Source: CAWHYG01 sp963833505
GTDB lineage: Bacteria; Eisenbacteria; RBG-16-71-46; CAIMUX01
Length of the DNA stretch: 64,000 nucleotides
Reading direction: 5' to 3'
NCBI GenBank assembly: GCA_963833505.1
Contig: CAWHYG010000005.1
Coordinates: 372,001 to 436,000 of the forward strand
Positions 9,303 through 17,427 of the stretch are shown here, piece after piece (the first letter of the stretch is position 1; every line of letters begins with the position of its first letter). The notes under the pieces are model-generated. The model searched no databases. It was not told the origin of the DNA and saw nothing but the letters and a program-made list of their open reading frames with translations. A program made the translations under genes and the position numbers.

Positions 9303-9412
9303 GTACGAAGGGATGCGTTGGCAGGCCCAGGCCGAGGATGATCTGAAGTTCGCCCGCTGGGTGCTGAACGAGGATCAATTCTTCGACAAAGGATGTTTCA
9401 TCGCCCAGCGGC
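9289..9412 (+). pseudogene. Truncated HEPN-domain protein (toxin partner of MNT)
   Basis: A TTG start inside the end of the MNT gene gives MRRPEYEGMRWQAQAEDDLKFARWVL..., ending in CFIAQ, a typical HEPN first helix pair. Normal HEPN proteins continue QQAAEKALKAL and carry the RxxxxH RNase motif in the last third. Here the similarity stops after CFIAQ at about 9412 and the frame runs on into unrelated sequence near the end of the next, opposite-strand gene. About 70-80 residues, including the catalytic motif, are missing, so no active toxin can be made. Confidence 0.6.
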
Positions 9413-9475
9413 TCCGGTTCCGGGTAGCGGAGCGTCCGAGCCGGCCAGGGTCGCTTGGTCCGATTCGAACTCGGC

Positions 9476-10641
9476 TCACTCCAGCACGATCAACGTCCCG
9501 CGGACGCGGGCTCCCGCGCTTCCAGCGACCACCGCGTAGACCCCCGAAGCCACGGGTCGTCCCTGGCCGTCGCGCAGGTCCCACTCAGCGCTCGGACCGG
9601 CGCTGTCGATCGACCGCACCAGCCTTCCGTTGACGTCGAAGATGCGGAAGGCTGACCGTCCGGCCGGAACGCCGGTCAGCAGCAACTCTGCCTTGCCGTG
9701 ACACGGATTGGGATCGAGGCGAAGAGCGACCCGGCCGACTCCCCTTGAAGCCTCGACTCCGGTGATATTCGAGCAGTGCGTTCCGACCAACGCCTGGACG
9801 ATCGCGACGTCGGCAGAATCGACGATCCCGTTGCCGTCCAGATCGGCGCAGAAGTTGTTCGTGCCGATGGCTTTCTTGACGGCGTTGACGTCATCTTGTC
9901 CGACGATGCAGTCGCCGTTCAGGTCGGGGGACTTCGCCCCGCTCCATTGGGTGAGATAGTCGTCCCCACCGCAGTCCGCGGTGGCGCCGCCCGCCTGCGA
10001 GCAACCGCCTCCGCGCAGAACGAAGATCGCTCGTCCTTGCGCGTCGGAATAGTCGTACAGGTCGGGATGCTTCTGGGTCGGATCCCACGTCAGGTGCTGG
10101 TTGAGCTGGCTGCTGAAAGACAGGTGCACGTCGACGCCCGGCACCGGAAGACTTGCGCAGGTGTCCATGACCCGGAGGGTGTCCGCGGGAACGCCGCCGG
10201 GATAGAGGACCAGCGGAGGCGGTCCGCCGATCCCAGCCAGACCTCGGGAATCCCGGTCCGGTTGTCTTCCCACACGACGTAGAGGCTCGTTCCATCCCAG
10301 GCCGCATGCGGATTGGACGCCGAACCCGGTACCGTGCTCACCGTCTCGACCGGCAGCCAGAACGCGGTCGAACGAGCGCGATGCATCACCTGACCGCCGC
10401 GGCAGTATACGACGTGCCAGAGGCCGTTCCCGAACTGCACCGAAGAGCTGGAATTCGAGGACACGGCAATGGAGCCCTGGTCGACGACCTCGGCGGGGCC
10501 CCAGACGATGCCGGCATTGGCCCGATGGGCCGTGGCGGTGGCCAACATCATTGCGGCCACTGAAAAGACCCGGCAGAGACGCCGCAGAGTGGTCGACCGC
10601 GGGATCGGCCCCGCCTGGGAGTGGGACGCAATGATGGCCAT
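9476..10641 (-). pseudogene. Secreted dockerin/FlgD-like protein, frameshifted
   Basis: Starts at ATG 10641 with a signal peptide (VFSVAAMMLATATAHRANA). An N-terminal beta-rich part follows (VVYCRGGQVMHRARS, AAWDGTSLYVVWEDNRTGIPEVWLGS), like the repeated WEDxRxG blades of exported propeller proteins. Near 10235 the frame changes; the second frame begins at ...PPPLVLYPGGVPADTL and carries a dockerin-like pair (DLNGDCIVGQDDVNAV, DLDGNGIVDSADVAIV) and a FlgD-like end (PNPCHGKAELLL...IFDVNGRLVR...WDLRDGQGR...GVYAVV). Only two propeller-type blades are present, so sequence may have been lost at the shift, as in the kelch gene at 1349-3000. Two similar lesions in two repeat-containing exported proteins could mean recombination or repeat collapse in assembly. 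Confidence 0.68.
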
Positions 10642-10989
10642 GCTTCACCTGCCCGAGAAAGAACCGCCCATCTACCCACCAAGAATGATACCCCTATGCT
10701 CACTTGAGAACAAGCGTCGACGCGGGTAGGCGCAACAGGGCATCGGCACCATGGGACGGAGGGGCTTCGGTCCGCCGCGATCCGGGGACTTTCTTTCCCT
10801 GCCGGAAGGCGGAGTATCTTCGCGTGGCGACGTCCTCCTCTTGCCTCGGTTCGCGGATTGTGGGCAGGTTCCTCCTCGGCTCGGCGTAGATCCCATTCGA
10901 GAGCAGCGCCGCCCGGGCCACCTGCCTGCTGCGAGAGCGCGCCGGTCCAGGTCCCGACTTGTCCCCCGGTGCTATAGGTTCCGCTGACG
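10642..10989. other. Intergenic region, no supportable gene
   Basis: 348 bases between two minus-strand genes. One minus frame contains a GDVSGTYSTGGQVGTWTG stretch (about 10945-11000) that looks like a piece of an exported beta-protein, but it has no start or continuation and overlaps the end of the next gene. I treat it as a possible relic only. Confidence 0.3.
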
Positions 10990-11664
10990 TCACCGAGAGC
11001 TACCCCCATGGACACGTCTCAGCACCAAATGGAACATCGCGAGTTGGGCGATCAAGAAGACGATCCCGGCAGCCGGGCCGATCCACGGCAGACCGCCTGG
11101 AAACACCAGCGCCAGACCTCCGGCGATCGCGATGCTGTCGAGGGTCGCGACCAGAAGAACGAGATCGAAACTGATGGACCAGAGCTTGTCCGGACGGGGA
11201 ATCGTCGCCGTCTTCCAATGGAATGCCTGGTTCAGCCAGGGGAAGCACGAGGCGTAGTAGTCCTTGATGAAGTTCATGGCCAGCACGCTGTCGAACCAGG
11301 CCTCACGCAGTCGGACCAGCTTCATGACCGTGAAGAAGCCGACGAGAGCGACCAGAAGCGCCCCGATTCCTGATTGGCGTGCGGATAGATGAAGACGCTC
11401 GTGGTCGGGTATCTGCATGAGGGCCAGCGAGAGCGAGCCAATGGCGCCAACGAGGATGAGGAAGAGACTTACAACCTGGGTGCGGTCGGTGTTCGCCTGG
11501 AGGGATGACTGCATCGCATAGTCGAACTCCTTCCGCAGGATCTCGTCCGGGTCCAGCATTTCCCAACCCGGAAGTTTTCCGGGAGGTTCCTCGCCCCCCG
11601 CTCCTTGGCCCGAAGTCGTTCCTGCATGCACGTTTCCCCCTGAGTTCGCGTACCTTCCTGTCAC
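10990..11664 (-). CDS. Four-helix membrane protein of unknown function
   Basis: 224 residues: a cytoplasmic N-terminus of ~65 residues including a helix (LRKEFDYAMQSSLQANTDR), two membrane helices (~67-90, ~100-122), an amphipathic middle part with a WLNQAFHW motif, and two more membrane helices (~170-215). The layout, a cytoplasmic helix leading directly into a membrane hairpin, resembles SLATT-like and related bacterial membrane proteins, but I do not recognise the family with confidence. The GTG start at 11664 follows AGGAGCCGGAG; ATG 11559 is a possible shorter start. Codon use matches its neighbours. Confidence 0.65.
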   Translation of the reverse strand: MTGRYANSGGNVHAGTTSGQGAGGEEPPGKLPGWEMLDPDEILRKEFDYAMQSSLQANTDRTQVVSLFLILVGAIGSLSLALMQIPDHERLHLSARQSGIGALLVALVGFFTVMKLVRLREAWFDSVLAMNFIKDYYASCFPWLNQAFHWKTATIPRPDKLWSISFDLVLLVATLDSIAIAGGLALVFPGGLPWIGPAAGIVFLIAQLAMFHLVLRRVHGGSSR

Positions 11665-12021
11665 GAGCTCCGGCTCCTGCCCCAGCGGTTGGGCGTGACG
11701 TCAGACCGCTCGTAGGACTGGGGGAGACCTTCTTCCACAGACCCTGACCAGGTCCCGTGGTTTGGAAAAGGACGACGATTGCACGACGTAGCTTGTACCT
11801 GGGCATCGGGGCCTTGTCAATCGGGATCGAGTCGTAGATGGGACACGCCGGATGCCCCGGGCCTGGTCGCGTGCAATGATGACGCGGTCGCAGTCACCTG
11901 ATCGCGCGCCGTGTCGTCTTCATGAAAGGTGCCTGGCTCGGCGGTACCGTCGCAGGCAACAGCTGGACGCTAGGGTTCGTCATGCACTGACCTGGTCCAG
12001 GAAGCGCGGCCCCTGCCGCCC
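11665..12021. other. Intergenic region, no supportable gene
   Basis: 357 bases upstream of the four-helix membrane gene and downstream of the duplicated S1 3' end. A 22-codon plus-strand frame from 11921 (MKGAWLGGTVAGNSWTLGF...) looks protein-like but has no ribosome site and no partner. Nothing else is recognisable. Confidence 0.3.
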
Positions 12022-12146
12022 GAACGGCGCGGCCCCGCTCAGCCCTTCCCTTTCTTCCCTCGATCCTCGAGCGCCCGCCGCAGCGCCTCGGCCATGGCCG
12101 AATCGGGCGCCTTGCTTCCACCCCCGACGGCCTTCCGGAACTCCTC
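12022..12146 (-). repeat. Direct repeat copy A: duplicate of the S1-gene 3' end (intact stop)
   Basis: 125 bases nearly identical to 12909-13032. Read on the minus strand it encodes EEFRKAVGGGSKAPDSAMAE..., ends in RGKKGKG and a TGA stop, and continues into the original 3' flank. Copy B differs by one deleted base (GGGAAGAAAGGG versus GGGAAAAAGGG), which changes the C-terminus of the S1 gene. The two copies bracket the RDD/TPR cargo. Confidence 0.9.
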
Positions 12147-12155
12147 GAGGCTCGC

Positions 12156-12659
12156 CTATCGGGACTTCAGCTTTCTCACGTCAACCACGATCGTCTCGGC
12201 AAGTCGATCCTGCGCGCACATCCGGTTGCGGTCCCAGAAGAACTGCAGAAACCCCATACCCAACTCCAACACGGCCGCACCGTACCCCAGCCCGCGCTCG
12301 ATGGATTGCCACAGTCCCATGCGCGGGCTGGTGATCGACACCGCTCTGGTGCGCGCCACCCACTTGCCCGGCGTCTGACCGTTGCCAAGATAATTGGCCA
12401 ATCCCCAATAGAGAACCATCACAATGACATTCCCGACCTCGTGGAAGTTCCATACGAGGTGCATGTTCGTCTCGTGAAAAAGAAAACGCCGCCACGAGAA
12501 TTCAAGAGGCCACCAGACGATAACGGCAATCAGCAGGTCAACGATGTAGCCGAGAAGCCTCTGCCAGAATGTCGCCAATAGAACTCCGTTGAGCGAATCC
12601 GCGTGGGTGGTGCCATGAGCTTGATATTGGCGCCTGGCTTTCTTCATCTGGGAAGTCAT
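12156..12659 (-). CDS. RDD-family membrane protein
   Basis: 167 residues with the RDD-family order: a first membrane helix after WQRLLGYIVDLLIAVIVWW (the R...D pair), a second around VGNVIVMVLYWGLANYL, the conserved GQTPGKW, then an RAVSI strand and a C-terminal GLWQSIERGLGYGAAVLELG helix. RDD proteins are small integral membrane proteins of mixed, mostly unknown roles. ATG 12659 overlaps the stop of the upstream TPR fragment (ATGA), showing they were an operon. The gene is complete, but its stop lies only nine bases from copy A of the 125-base repeat, so the whole gene lies inside the inserted block. Confidence 0.85.
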   Translation of the reverse strand: MTSQMKKARRQYQAHGTTHADSLNGVLLATFWQRLLGYIVDLLIAVIVWWPLEFSWRRFLFHETNMHLVWNFHEVGNVIVMVLYWGLANYLGNGQTPGKWVARTRAVSITSPRMGLWQSIERGLGYGAAVLELGMGFLQFFWDRNRMCAQDRLAETIVVDVRKLKSR

Positions 12660-12907
12660 TGGTCCAGTCTAGAGCGCACTCCGGGCTCGACCTTGGCCGC
12701 CTCTTCAACTCCTCCCAAGATCCCCTCCTGCAGAAGGACATAGGCGACGTTGTTCAGGCTGGAGGCGATGTCCGGGTGCTCCGTACCGAGGAGCCGTCGC
12801 CTCATGGCGAGAGCCTCCCGGAAGCAGCGTTCCGCCTGGTTGTACTTTCCCTGATCAACGAGAAAGGCTGCGAGATTGGCCTTCGTCCGAGAGGATGCCT
12901 GCGAGCC
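12656..12907 (-). pseudogene. TPR (tetratricopeptide, TPR_12 type) protein, 5' part missing
   Basis: Minus-strand frame reading ...NLAAFLVDQGKYNQAERCFREAL..., then RRRLLGTEHPDIASSLNNVAYVL, the classic TPR_12 pattern of adjacent 42-residue repeats found in bacterial TPR/NB-ARC proteins. It ends at a TGA overlapping the RDD start. The reading frame is open up to the repeat boundary at 12909, where TPR similarity stops abruptly and S1-gene sequence begins. Only about 75 C-terminal residues remain. The gene was therefore cut at the same junction that defines copy B. Confidence 0.7.
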
Positions 12908-14535
12908 TGAACGGCGCGGCCCCGCTCAGCCCTTCCCTTTTTCCCTCGATCCTCGAGCGCCCGCCGCAGCGCCTCGGCCATGGCCGAATCGGGCGCCTTG
13001 CTTCCACCCCCGACGGCCTTCCGGAACTCCTCAAAGCGTTCCTTCTCGGCCCGGTCGCGAGCCCGGATCAGGCTCAGGCGGATCTTGCCCTCTTCGTCCA
13101 CGCCGGTGATCTCGACTCGAAGCTGATCGCCGATCTTGAACCGTCGGCTGAGGTCCGTCTCCGGCTTCTCCCCCGTCTCCGCATGCGGCAGCAACCCGCG
13201 GGCACGGTGCCCGTAGGCCGGCAGGTCCAGAAAAAGCCCGTACGGCTGGATGCCGGCCACCCACCCATCCGCGAGGTCGCCGGCGGCCGGCGTCTTCGGC
13301 TCGGCCGACTTTGCCGTCGGCTCTCCCGAATCCGCCGCCAACGCGTCCTTGACCGAAAGCGAGATGCGCCGCTTCTCGCGATCGATCGAGAGCACGATCG
13401 CCTCGACCGCTTCGCCGGCCTTGAACACCTCCCGGACATGTCCGATCGGGCGCAGAGCGGCTTCCGACACGTGCACCAGCCCGTCGATGCCGGGGGAGAG
13501 ATTGACGAAGGCCCCGAAGTCGGCCAGTCGAACGATGGTTCCGCGCACGCGGCGTCCGACCCAGTACATCTCCTCGACCTCGTCCCACGGATCGGGCGCC
13601 GCCGCCCGGATCGAAAGCGAGATGCGCGAACGGCCTTTCTCCTGCCGCACGTCGAGGACTTTGACCCGGACCTTCTGTCCCACGGTCAAGACCTCTTCGG
13701 GCTTCTCCGTCCGCTCATGGCGGATTTCCGAAACGTGCACCAGCCCGTCGACGCCCCCGAGATCGACGAAGGCGCCGAAACTCTCGAGACGGGACACCGT
13801 TCCCTCGACCTCGGCGCCTTCCTTCAGGCTGCCGAGGAGCTGTTGCACGCGCTCCTCCTCGATGCGCCGCAGAAGGGCCTTTCGCGAAAGGACGATCCGG
13901 CGTCCGCCCTCGGCCGCCTCGGTCACGAGGAACTCGAGCGTGCGCCCGACGTAGCCGGCCGGCTCCTCGCAGAAACCGGCCTCGATCTGCGACACCGGGC
14001 AGAAAGCGCGGATTCCCGCCACCTCGACCTCGAGCCCGCCGGCGTTCAAGGCGCTGACCTTTCCGCTGACCGGCATTCCGGCGCGGCGGGCGTCCAGGAT
14101 CTGCGTGAGGGCCACGGCCGGATCGGCCCGCACCGACGGCGCCAGGATGACCTGATCCCGGTTGTCGACCACGTAGAGGGAGACCTCGTCCCCGACCTGC
14201 ACGGTCAGGTTTCCGGCTTCGTCGCGGAAATGGTGTGTTTCGATGGCGCCCTCGCTCCGCCCGCCGAAGTCGACGAAGCTGGTTTCGTCGCCGATCAGGA
14301 TGATCCTCCCGCGCACCTGGCGTCCGATCTCCGGAGTCTCGGCCTCGCGCCCGCTTTCCCATTGCTCGAGCATGCGCGCGAAAATCTCGCGGCTGTCGCC
14401 CGCGTCTTCGCCGGACGAATCCGGCTGTCCGGCGGGCGACGCGTTCCGGCGGTCCGGCCGCGTCCTTCCGGTCCGGTCCGCACCGCGCCCGCCTTGATCA
14501 CCGCGGTCATCTCCGGCGGCCCTGCGATCCTGCAT
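12802..14535 (-). CDS. Multi-S1-domain RNA-binding protein (ribosomal protein S1-like), C-terminus altered
   Basis: About five S1/OB-fold domains follow an Arg/Asp-rich N-terminal ~60 residues. The clearest are two canonical ones: GTVSRLESFGAFVDLGGVDGLVHVSEI and GTIVRLADFGAFVNLSPGIDGLVHVSE; the flanking domains are more divergent. Such proteins bind mRNA and assist translation or RNA decay; a canonical S1 has six domains, so this may be S1 or a paralogue. ATG 14535 (or GTG 14538) follows GAGGAGG. A one-base deletion in repeat copy B turns the proper end ...EDRGKKGKG-stop into a ~40-residue extension (...RGKKGRAERGRAVQ...). The original stop survives in copy A at ~12045. It probably forms an operon with the small gene at 14545-14820, seven bases upstream of the ORF. 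Confidence 0.85.
   Translation of the reverse strand: MQDRRAAGDDRGDQGGRGADRTGRTRPDRRNASPAGQPDSSGEDAGDSREIFARMLEQWESGREAETPEIGRQVRGRIILIGDETSFVDFGGRSEGAIETHHFRDEAGNLTVQVGDEVSLYVVDNRDQVILAPSVRADPAVALTQILDARRAGMPVSGKVSALNAGGLEVEVAGIRAFCPVSQIEAGFCEEPAGYVGRTLEFLVTEAAEGGRRIVLSRKALLRRIEEERVQQLLGSLKEGAEVEGTVSRLESFGAFVDLGGVDGLVHVSEIRHERTEKPEEVLTVGQKVRVKVLDVRQEKGRSRISLSIRAAAPDPWDEVEEMYWVGRRVRGTIVRLADFGAFVNLSPGIDGLVHVSEAALRPIGHVREVFKAGEAVEAIVLSIDREKRRISLSVKDALAADSGEPTAKSAEPKTPAAGDLADGWVAGIQPYGLFLDLPAYGHRARGLLPHAETGEKPETDLSRRFKIGDQLRVEITGVDEEGKIRLSLIRARDRAEKERFEEFRKAVGGGSKAPDSAMAEALRRALEDRGKKGRAERGRAVQARRHPLGRRPISQPFSLIRESTTRRNAASGRLSP
12909..13032 (-). repeat. Direct repeat copy B: 3' end of the S1 gene with a one-base deletion
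   Basis: 124 bases, the second copy of 12022-12146. It sits at the end of the main S1 reading frame. The missing base removes the ...RGKKGKG stop found in copy A, so the frame runs on about 40 codons into the cargo. Confidence 0.9.
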
Positions 14536-14544
14536 CACGCCTCC

Positions 14545-14820
14545 TCACCCGGCCGGGTTGATCTCGGACAGCCGGCGGATCGAGACGATCTCGCCCTTCG
14601 GGATCCGCAGCCGCTCGTGTTGGACGAAAACGCCGAACCGGGCGGCGCGGGCCAGGGCGTCCTCCTTGCTCTCGCCGGGAGTCAAGTCGTGAACCTCGAC
14701 GTGGTTGAGCACCAGTTTCTCGTCGTCTTCGGAATCATAACGACCGATGTACAGACGGGGTCCCGGCGTGTCCACGACGACGGTCAGCCCGTGCAGGGGA
14801 AGATCGCATTTTCCAGCCAA
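14545..14820 (-). CDS. Small conserved protein upstream of the S1 gene, unknown function
   Basis: 91 residues, no signal or membrane segment, beta-rich with an acidic centre (GPRLYIGRYDSEDDEKLVLNHV) and a C-terminal FVQHERLRIPKGEIVSIRRL strand pair. I do not recognise the family. The TTG start at 14820 follows GGAGGAG at good distance. It lies immediately before the S1-domain gene on the same strand, so the two are probably co-transcribed, which hints at a translation- or RNA-related role. Confidence 0.65.
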   Translation of the reverse strand: MAGKCDLPLHGLTVVVDTPGPRLYIGRYDSEDDEKLVLNHVEVHDLTPGESKEDALARAARFGVFVQHERLRIPKGEIVSIRRLSEINPAG

Positions 14821-14980
14821 GGGTTCTCCTCCGACGCGGTATGGCCGCGACTCGCCAGTCTACCGCAAATCGGCTTCGGGCGAGGGACTCAAGGAAACAG
14901 GTGACGCTGGCCTGACGGCGGCCTAAAATCGGACAGGAATTCACCGGAAAACAGCACAGCGGCAAAGGGAGCGGAAGGCC

Positions 14981-16006
14981 ATGAGTCCCGATGATCGGAC
15001 GAAGAGTCCCGACTCGGCGGCGGAACACGATCGGATCCTCGCGGCCGCCGGCTGGGAATCGGACGGGCGCCGGCGACCGATCCTGCGCGAGCTGCTCGAG
15101 GAGCAGGTGCGGCGCGTCTACCTGTACTGCTTCGCCGGCGGCCGCGGCGGCGGCCCGTCGGTGGATCGGACCCGGGTGGCCCTCCTCCAGGCGGCCCGAA
15201 CGCTGAATCAGATCCCCGACGGCTGCCCCCTTTCCGTCTGGATCTATCTCAGCCTTCGTGAGCCCGCGGCGACCTCCCCGGAGTGTCCTGAGCCCTGGCG
15301 CGTGCTTTCCCCCGGCGCGTCGAACGACGTGGACCGCCACCTGGACGCCCACGTCCGCTGCCGGGCGTTGCTTGACGACTATCAGCGCTTCCTTAAGCTG
15401 CCCGAAGACCGGGACCTCTGTACCCGCGCCCGGGTGGACCAGGTGTCGGTGGAACTGGCGCACTTCCTCGAAGCCCAGTTCGGCGATCAGCGCTCGACGG
15501 CGCTTGCCGCCGGAACCCACTGGCGCCAGCTCCTTCCCTCTTCGCGATGGCTGCGCTCCCGAGTCACCGCCGGCATCGTCATCGTCGCGGCTCTCGTTTT
15601 CGTCGTGGCCCTGTGGAGGGCCTGGCACGCGGGTAGCTCAGCACACTGGAGCGAGAGTCAGCCGCCGGCGACTCCCACGCAGGCGATGGCCGCCACCAGC
15701 GTGCCGACGCCGCCGCCGGGGCCGCCCCCGGCCAAGATCGACGGCGCCGGGGTTCAAACCGAGGGCAGAGAGCTGTCTTTCCATTGGACCGCCATGGACG
15801 GCGTTCAGCGTTACCGCCTGACGATCCTGACTCCGAAGCTCGAAACTCTCTACACTTCAGAGGAGCTGTCCGAGCCGGAGGCCCGCGTGGCCCTAGCCAG
15901 CCTGCCGGTGGTCAAAGAGGGCGGCTCATTCCTGTTCCGGGTGGATGGGCTCTCGGGCGGGCGGACCACGGCTTCGACGGGATTCACTCCTTTCGACGTT
16001 CGCTGA
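14981..16006 (+). CDS. Single-pass membrane protein with C-terminal Fn3-like domain
   Basis: 341 residues. The cytoplasmic part (~1-185) is helical; its segment LEEQVRRVYLYCF..., with LLQAARTLNQIPDG, is faintly reminiscent of sigma-factor or anti-sigma helices, and HLDAHVRCRALL resembles part of a zinc-finger anti-sigma motif without its full ligand set. One membrane helix (~190-210) is followed by a Pro-rich linker and an extracytoplasmic beta-sandwich (RYRLTILTPKLETLYTSEEL...) like an Fn3/Ig domain. A trans-membrane signalling role is plausible but unproven. It precedes the DUF6754-like cluster by 106 bases on the same strand. It is divergent from the S1 operon. Confidence 0.6.
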   Translation: MSPDDRTKSPDSAAEHDRILAAAGWESDGRRRPILRELLEEQVRRVYLYCFAGGRGGGPSVDRTRVALLQAARTLNQIPDGCPLSVWIYLSLREPAATSPECPEPWRVLSPGASNDVDRHLDAHVRCRALLDDYQRFLKLPEDRDLCTRARVDQVSVELAHFLEAQFGDQRSTALAAGTHWRQLLPSSRWLRSRVTAGIVIVAALVFVVALWRAWHAGSSAHWSESQPPATPTQAMAATSVPTPPPGPPPAKIDGAGVQTEGRELSFHWTAMDGVQRYRLTILTPKLETLYTSEELSEPEARVALASLPVVKEGGSFLFRVDGLSGGRTTASTGFTPFDVR

Positions 16007-16112
16007 GAGGGGCGATCGATCCAAGTTTGGTGTTGCCTCCGGCTCCGTCTCCGCTGACAATGCGCGACGGAAGGGTTGGGATGTAGAGGCGCCGGGCTCG
16101 GATCGAGGGCGG

Positions 16113-17411
16113 ATGCGCGGTATCCCAAGGGCGGCGATCCTGTTCATTGCGGGCGCTCTGTCGCTGGCGGCTCTGGGCTGGGCGGCGGCAGGCATCGTTC
16201 GCGCGGCCGACGCGACCCCGCCAGGGCAGGCCCGGGATCCCGGAGCGAATCCTGCGGCGGCTCCCACGGGCACTCCCGCCCCGAATCCTCCGGCGGCTCC
16301 CAGCGGCATTTCCGCCTCGGATCTTCCCAACGACGCCGGCAACGGGATCGTCGTGCGCTGGCAGTTGAGCCCCGACGACGCCAGGCTCCTCGGCTATGAA
16401 ATCGCCCGCGTGCCTGCCCCCGATTCGCCCCCCGATCAATGGATCTCCGTCGGCCTCGCCCCCAAAGGCACCTCCTCCTTCGAGTACTCGGCCGATGAAG
16501 CCGAAGCCGGCGGCAAGCCGAATCCCCTCTACATCAAGGCGGGCACGGCGATCACCGTCGTCGTCCGCGCCAAACTTCCCGACGGCACGGCTTCTCCCTG
16601 GAGCGCGCCCGTCACTGCGGTGGCCAGGGGAAACTGGTTCAACTGGACCTACTTCAACATCCTGGTCGCCACTCTCCTGTTCGGATTCGGAACCGTCCTC
16701 TTCATCAATCGGGCGCGGAGTGGAAAGCACCTCTACATCCGGCCGATTCCCGGGATCTCGGCGGTCGATGAGGCCATCGGCCGCGCCACGGAGATGGGCC
16801 GCCCCATCCTGTTCGTGCTGGGAACCGGCGGCGCCGGGGACATCGCCACGATCGCGGGTTACACGATCCTGGCCCGCGTGGCCAAGCGGACGGCCGAGTA
16901 TCAGACCAACATCATGGTGCCGGTGAACGACCCGGTGATGATGGCCATGGCGCAGGAGACGGTGCGGGAAGCGTATCTGGAAGCCGGACGGCCCGACGTC
17001 TACCGCCCGGAGAGCATCTTCTACATCTCGGCCATGCAGTTCCCCTATGTCGCGGCGGTGAACGGCCTCATGCTGAGGGAACGGACCGCGACCAATTTCT
17101 ACATGGGCTCCTTCGCGGCCGAGAGCCTCCTTCTGGCCGAAGCCGGCAGCATCACCGGTTCGATCCAGATCTCCGGGACCGACCAGGTCTCCCAGATTCC
17201 CTTCTTCGTCGCGGCGACCGATTACACGCTGATCGCGGAGGAGCTGTACGCGGCCTCGGCCTATCTCTCCCAGGAGCCGGTCCTTCTCGGTCCGCTGAAG
17301 GCGCAGGATTGGGCCAAGGGCACCATCCTCGCCTTCATCATCCTGGCCGTCATCCTCTGGACGCTGACCGGCCACAACGTCCTGGGATTCCTCGTGCACA
17401 CCGTCGGCTAG
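16113..17411 (+). CDS. DUF6754-like membrane protein with N-terminal signal and Fn3-like domain
   Basis: 432 residues from ATG 16113. Order: signal sequence/anchor (ILFIAGALSLAALGWAAAG), Ala/Pro-rich linker, extracytoplasmic Fn3-like domain (~70-165), membrane helix (FNILVATLLFGFGTVLFI), a ~200-residue alpha/beta domain that topology puts in the cytoplasm (GRPILFVLGTGGAGDIATIAG, then FFVAATDYTLIAEELYAASAYL), and a C-terminal membrane helix (~405-425). The central domain has Rossmann-like glycine turns (GTGGAGD) but no catalytic motif I know. First gene of a tight four-gene set (gaps of 16, 10 and 4 bases). Function unknown; assignment to DUF6754 is from memory of the family and should be checked. 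Confidence 0.72.
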   Translation: MRGIPRAAILFIAGALSLAALGWAAAGIVRAADATPPGQARDPGANPAAAPTGTPAPNPPAAPSGISASDLPNDAGNGIVVRWQLSPDDARLLGYEIARVPAPDSPPDQWISVGLAPKGTSSFEYSADEAEAGGKPNPLYIKAGTAITVVVRAKLPDGTASPWSAPVTAVARGNWFNWTYFNILVATLLFGFGTVLFINRARSGKHLYIRPIPGISAVDEAIGRATEMGRPILFVLGTGGAGDIATIAGYTILARVAKRTAEYQTNIMVPVNDPVMMAMAQETVREAYLEAGRPDVYRPESIFYISAMQFPYVAAVNGLMLRERTATNFYMGSFAAESLLLAEAGSITGSIQISGTDQVSQIPFFVAATDYTLIAEELYAASAYLSQEPVLLGPLKAQDWAKGTILAFIILAVILWTLTGHNVLGFLVHTVG

Positions 17412-17427
17412 TGGAGTCGAAGAGGCG

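Noticed and set aside
12895..14904. 669-codon plus frame across the S1 gene
   Set aside because: Antisense shadow of the S1-domain protein; no ribosome site or domain.
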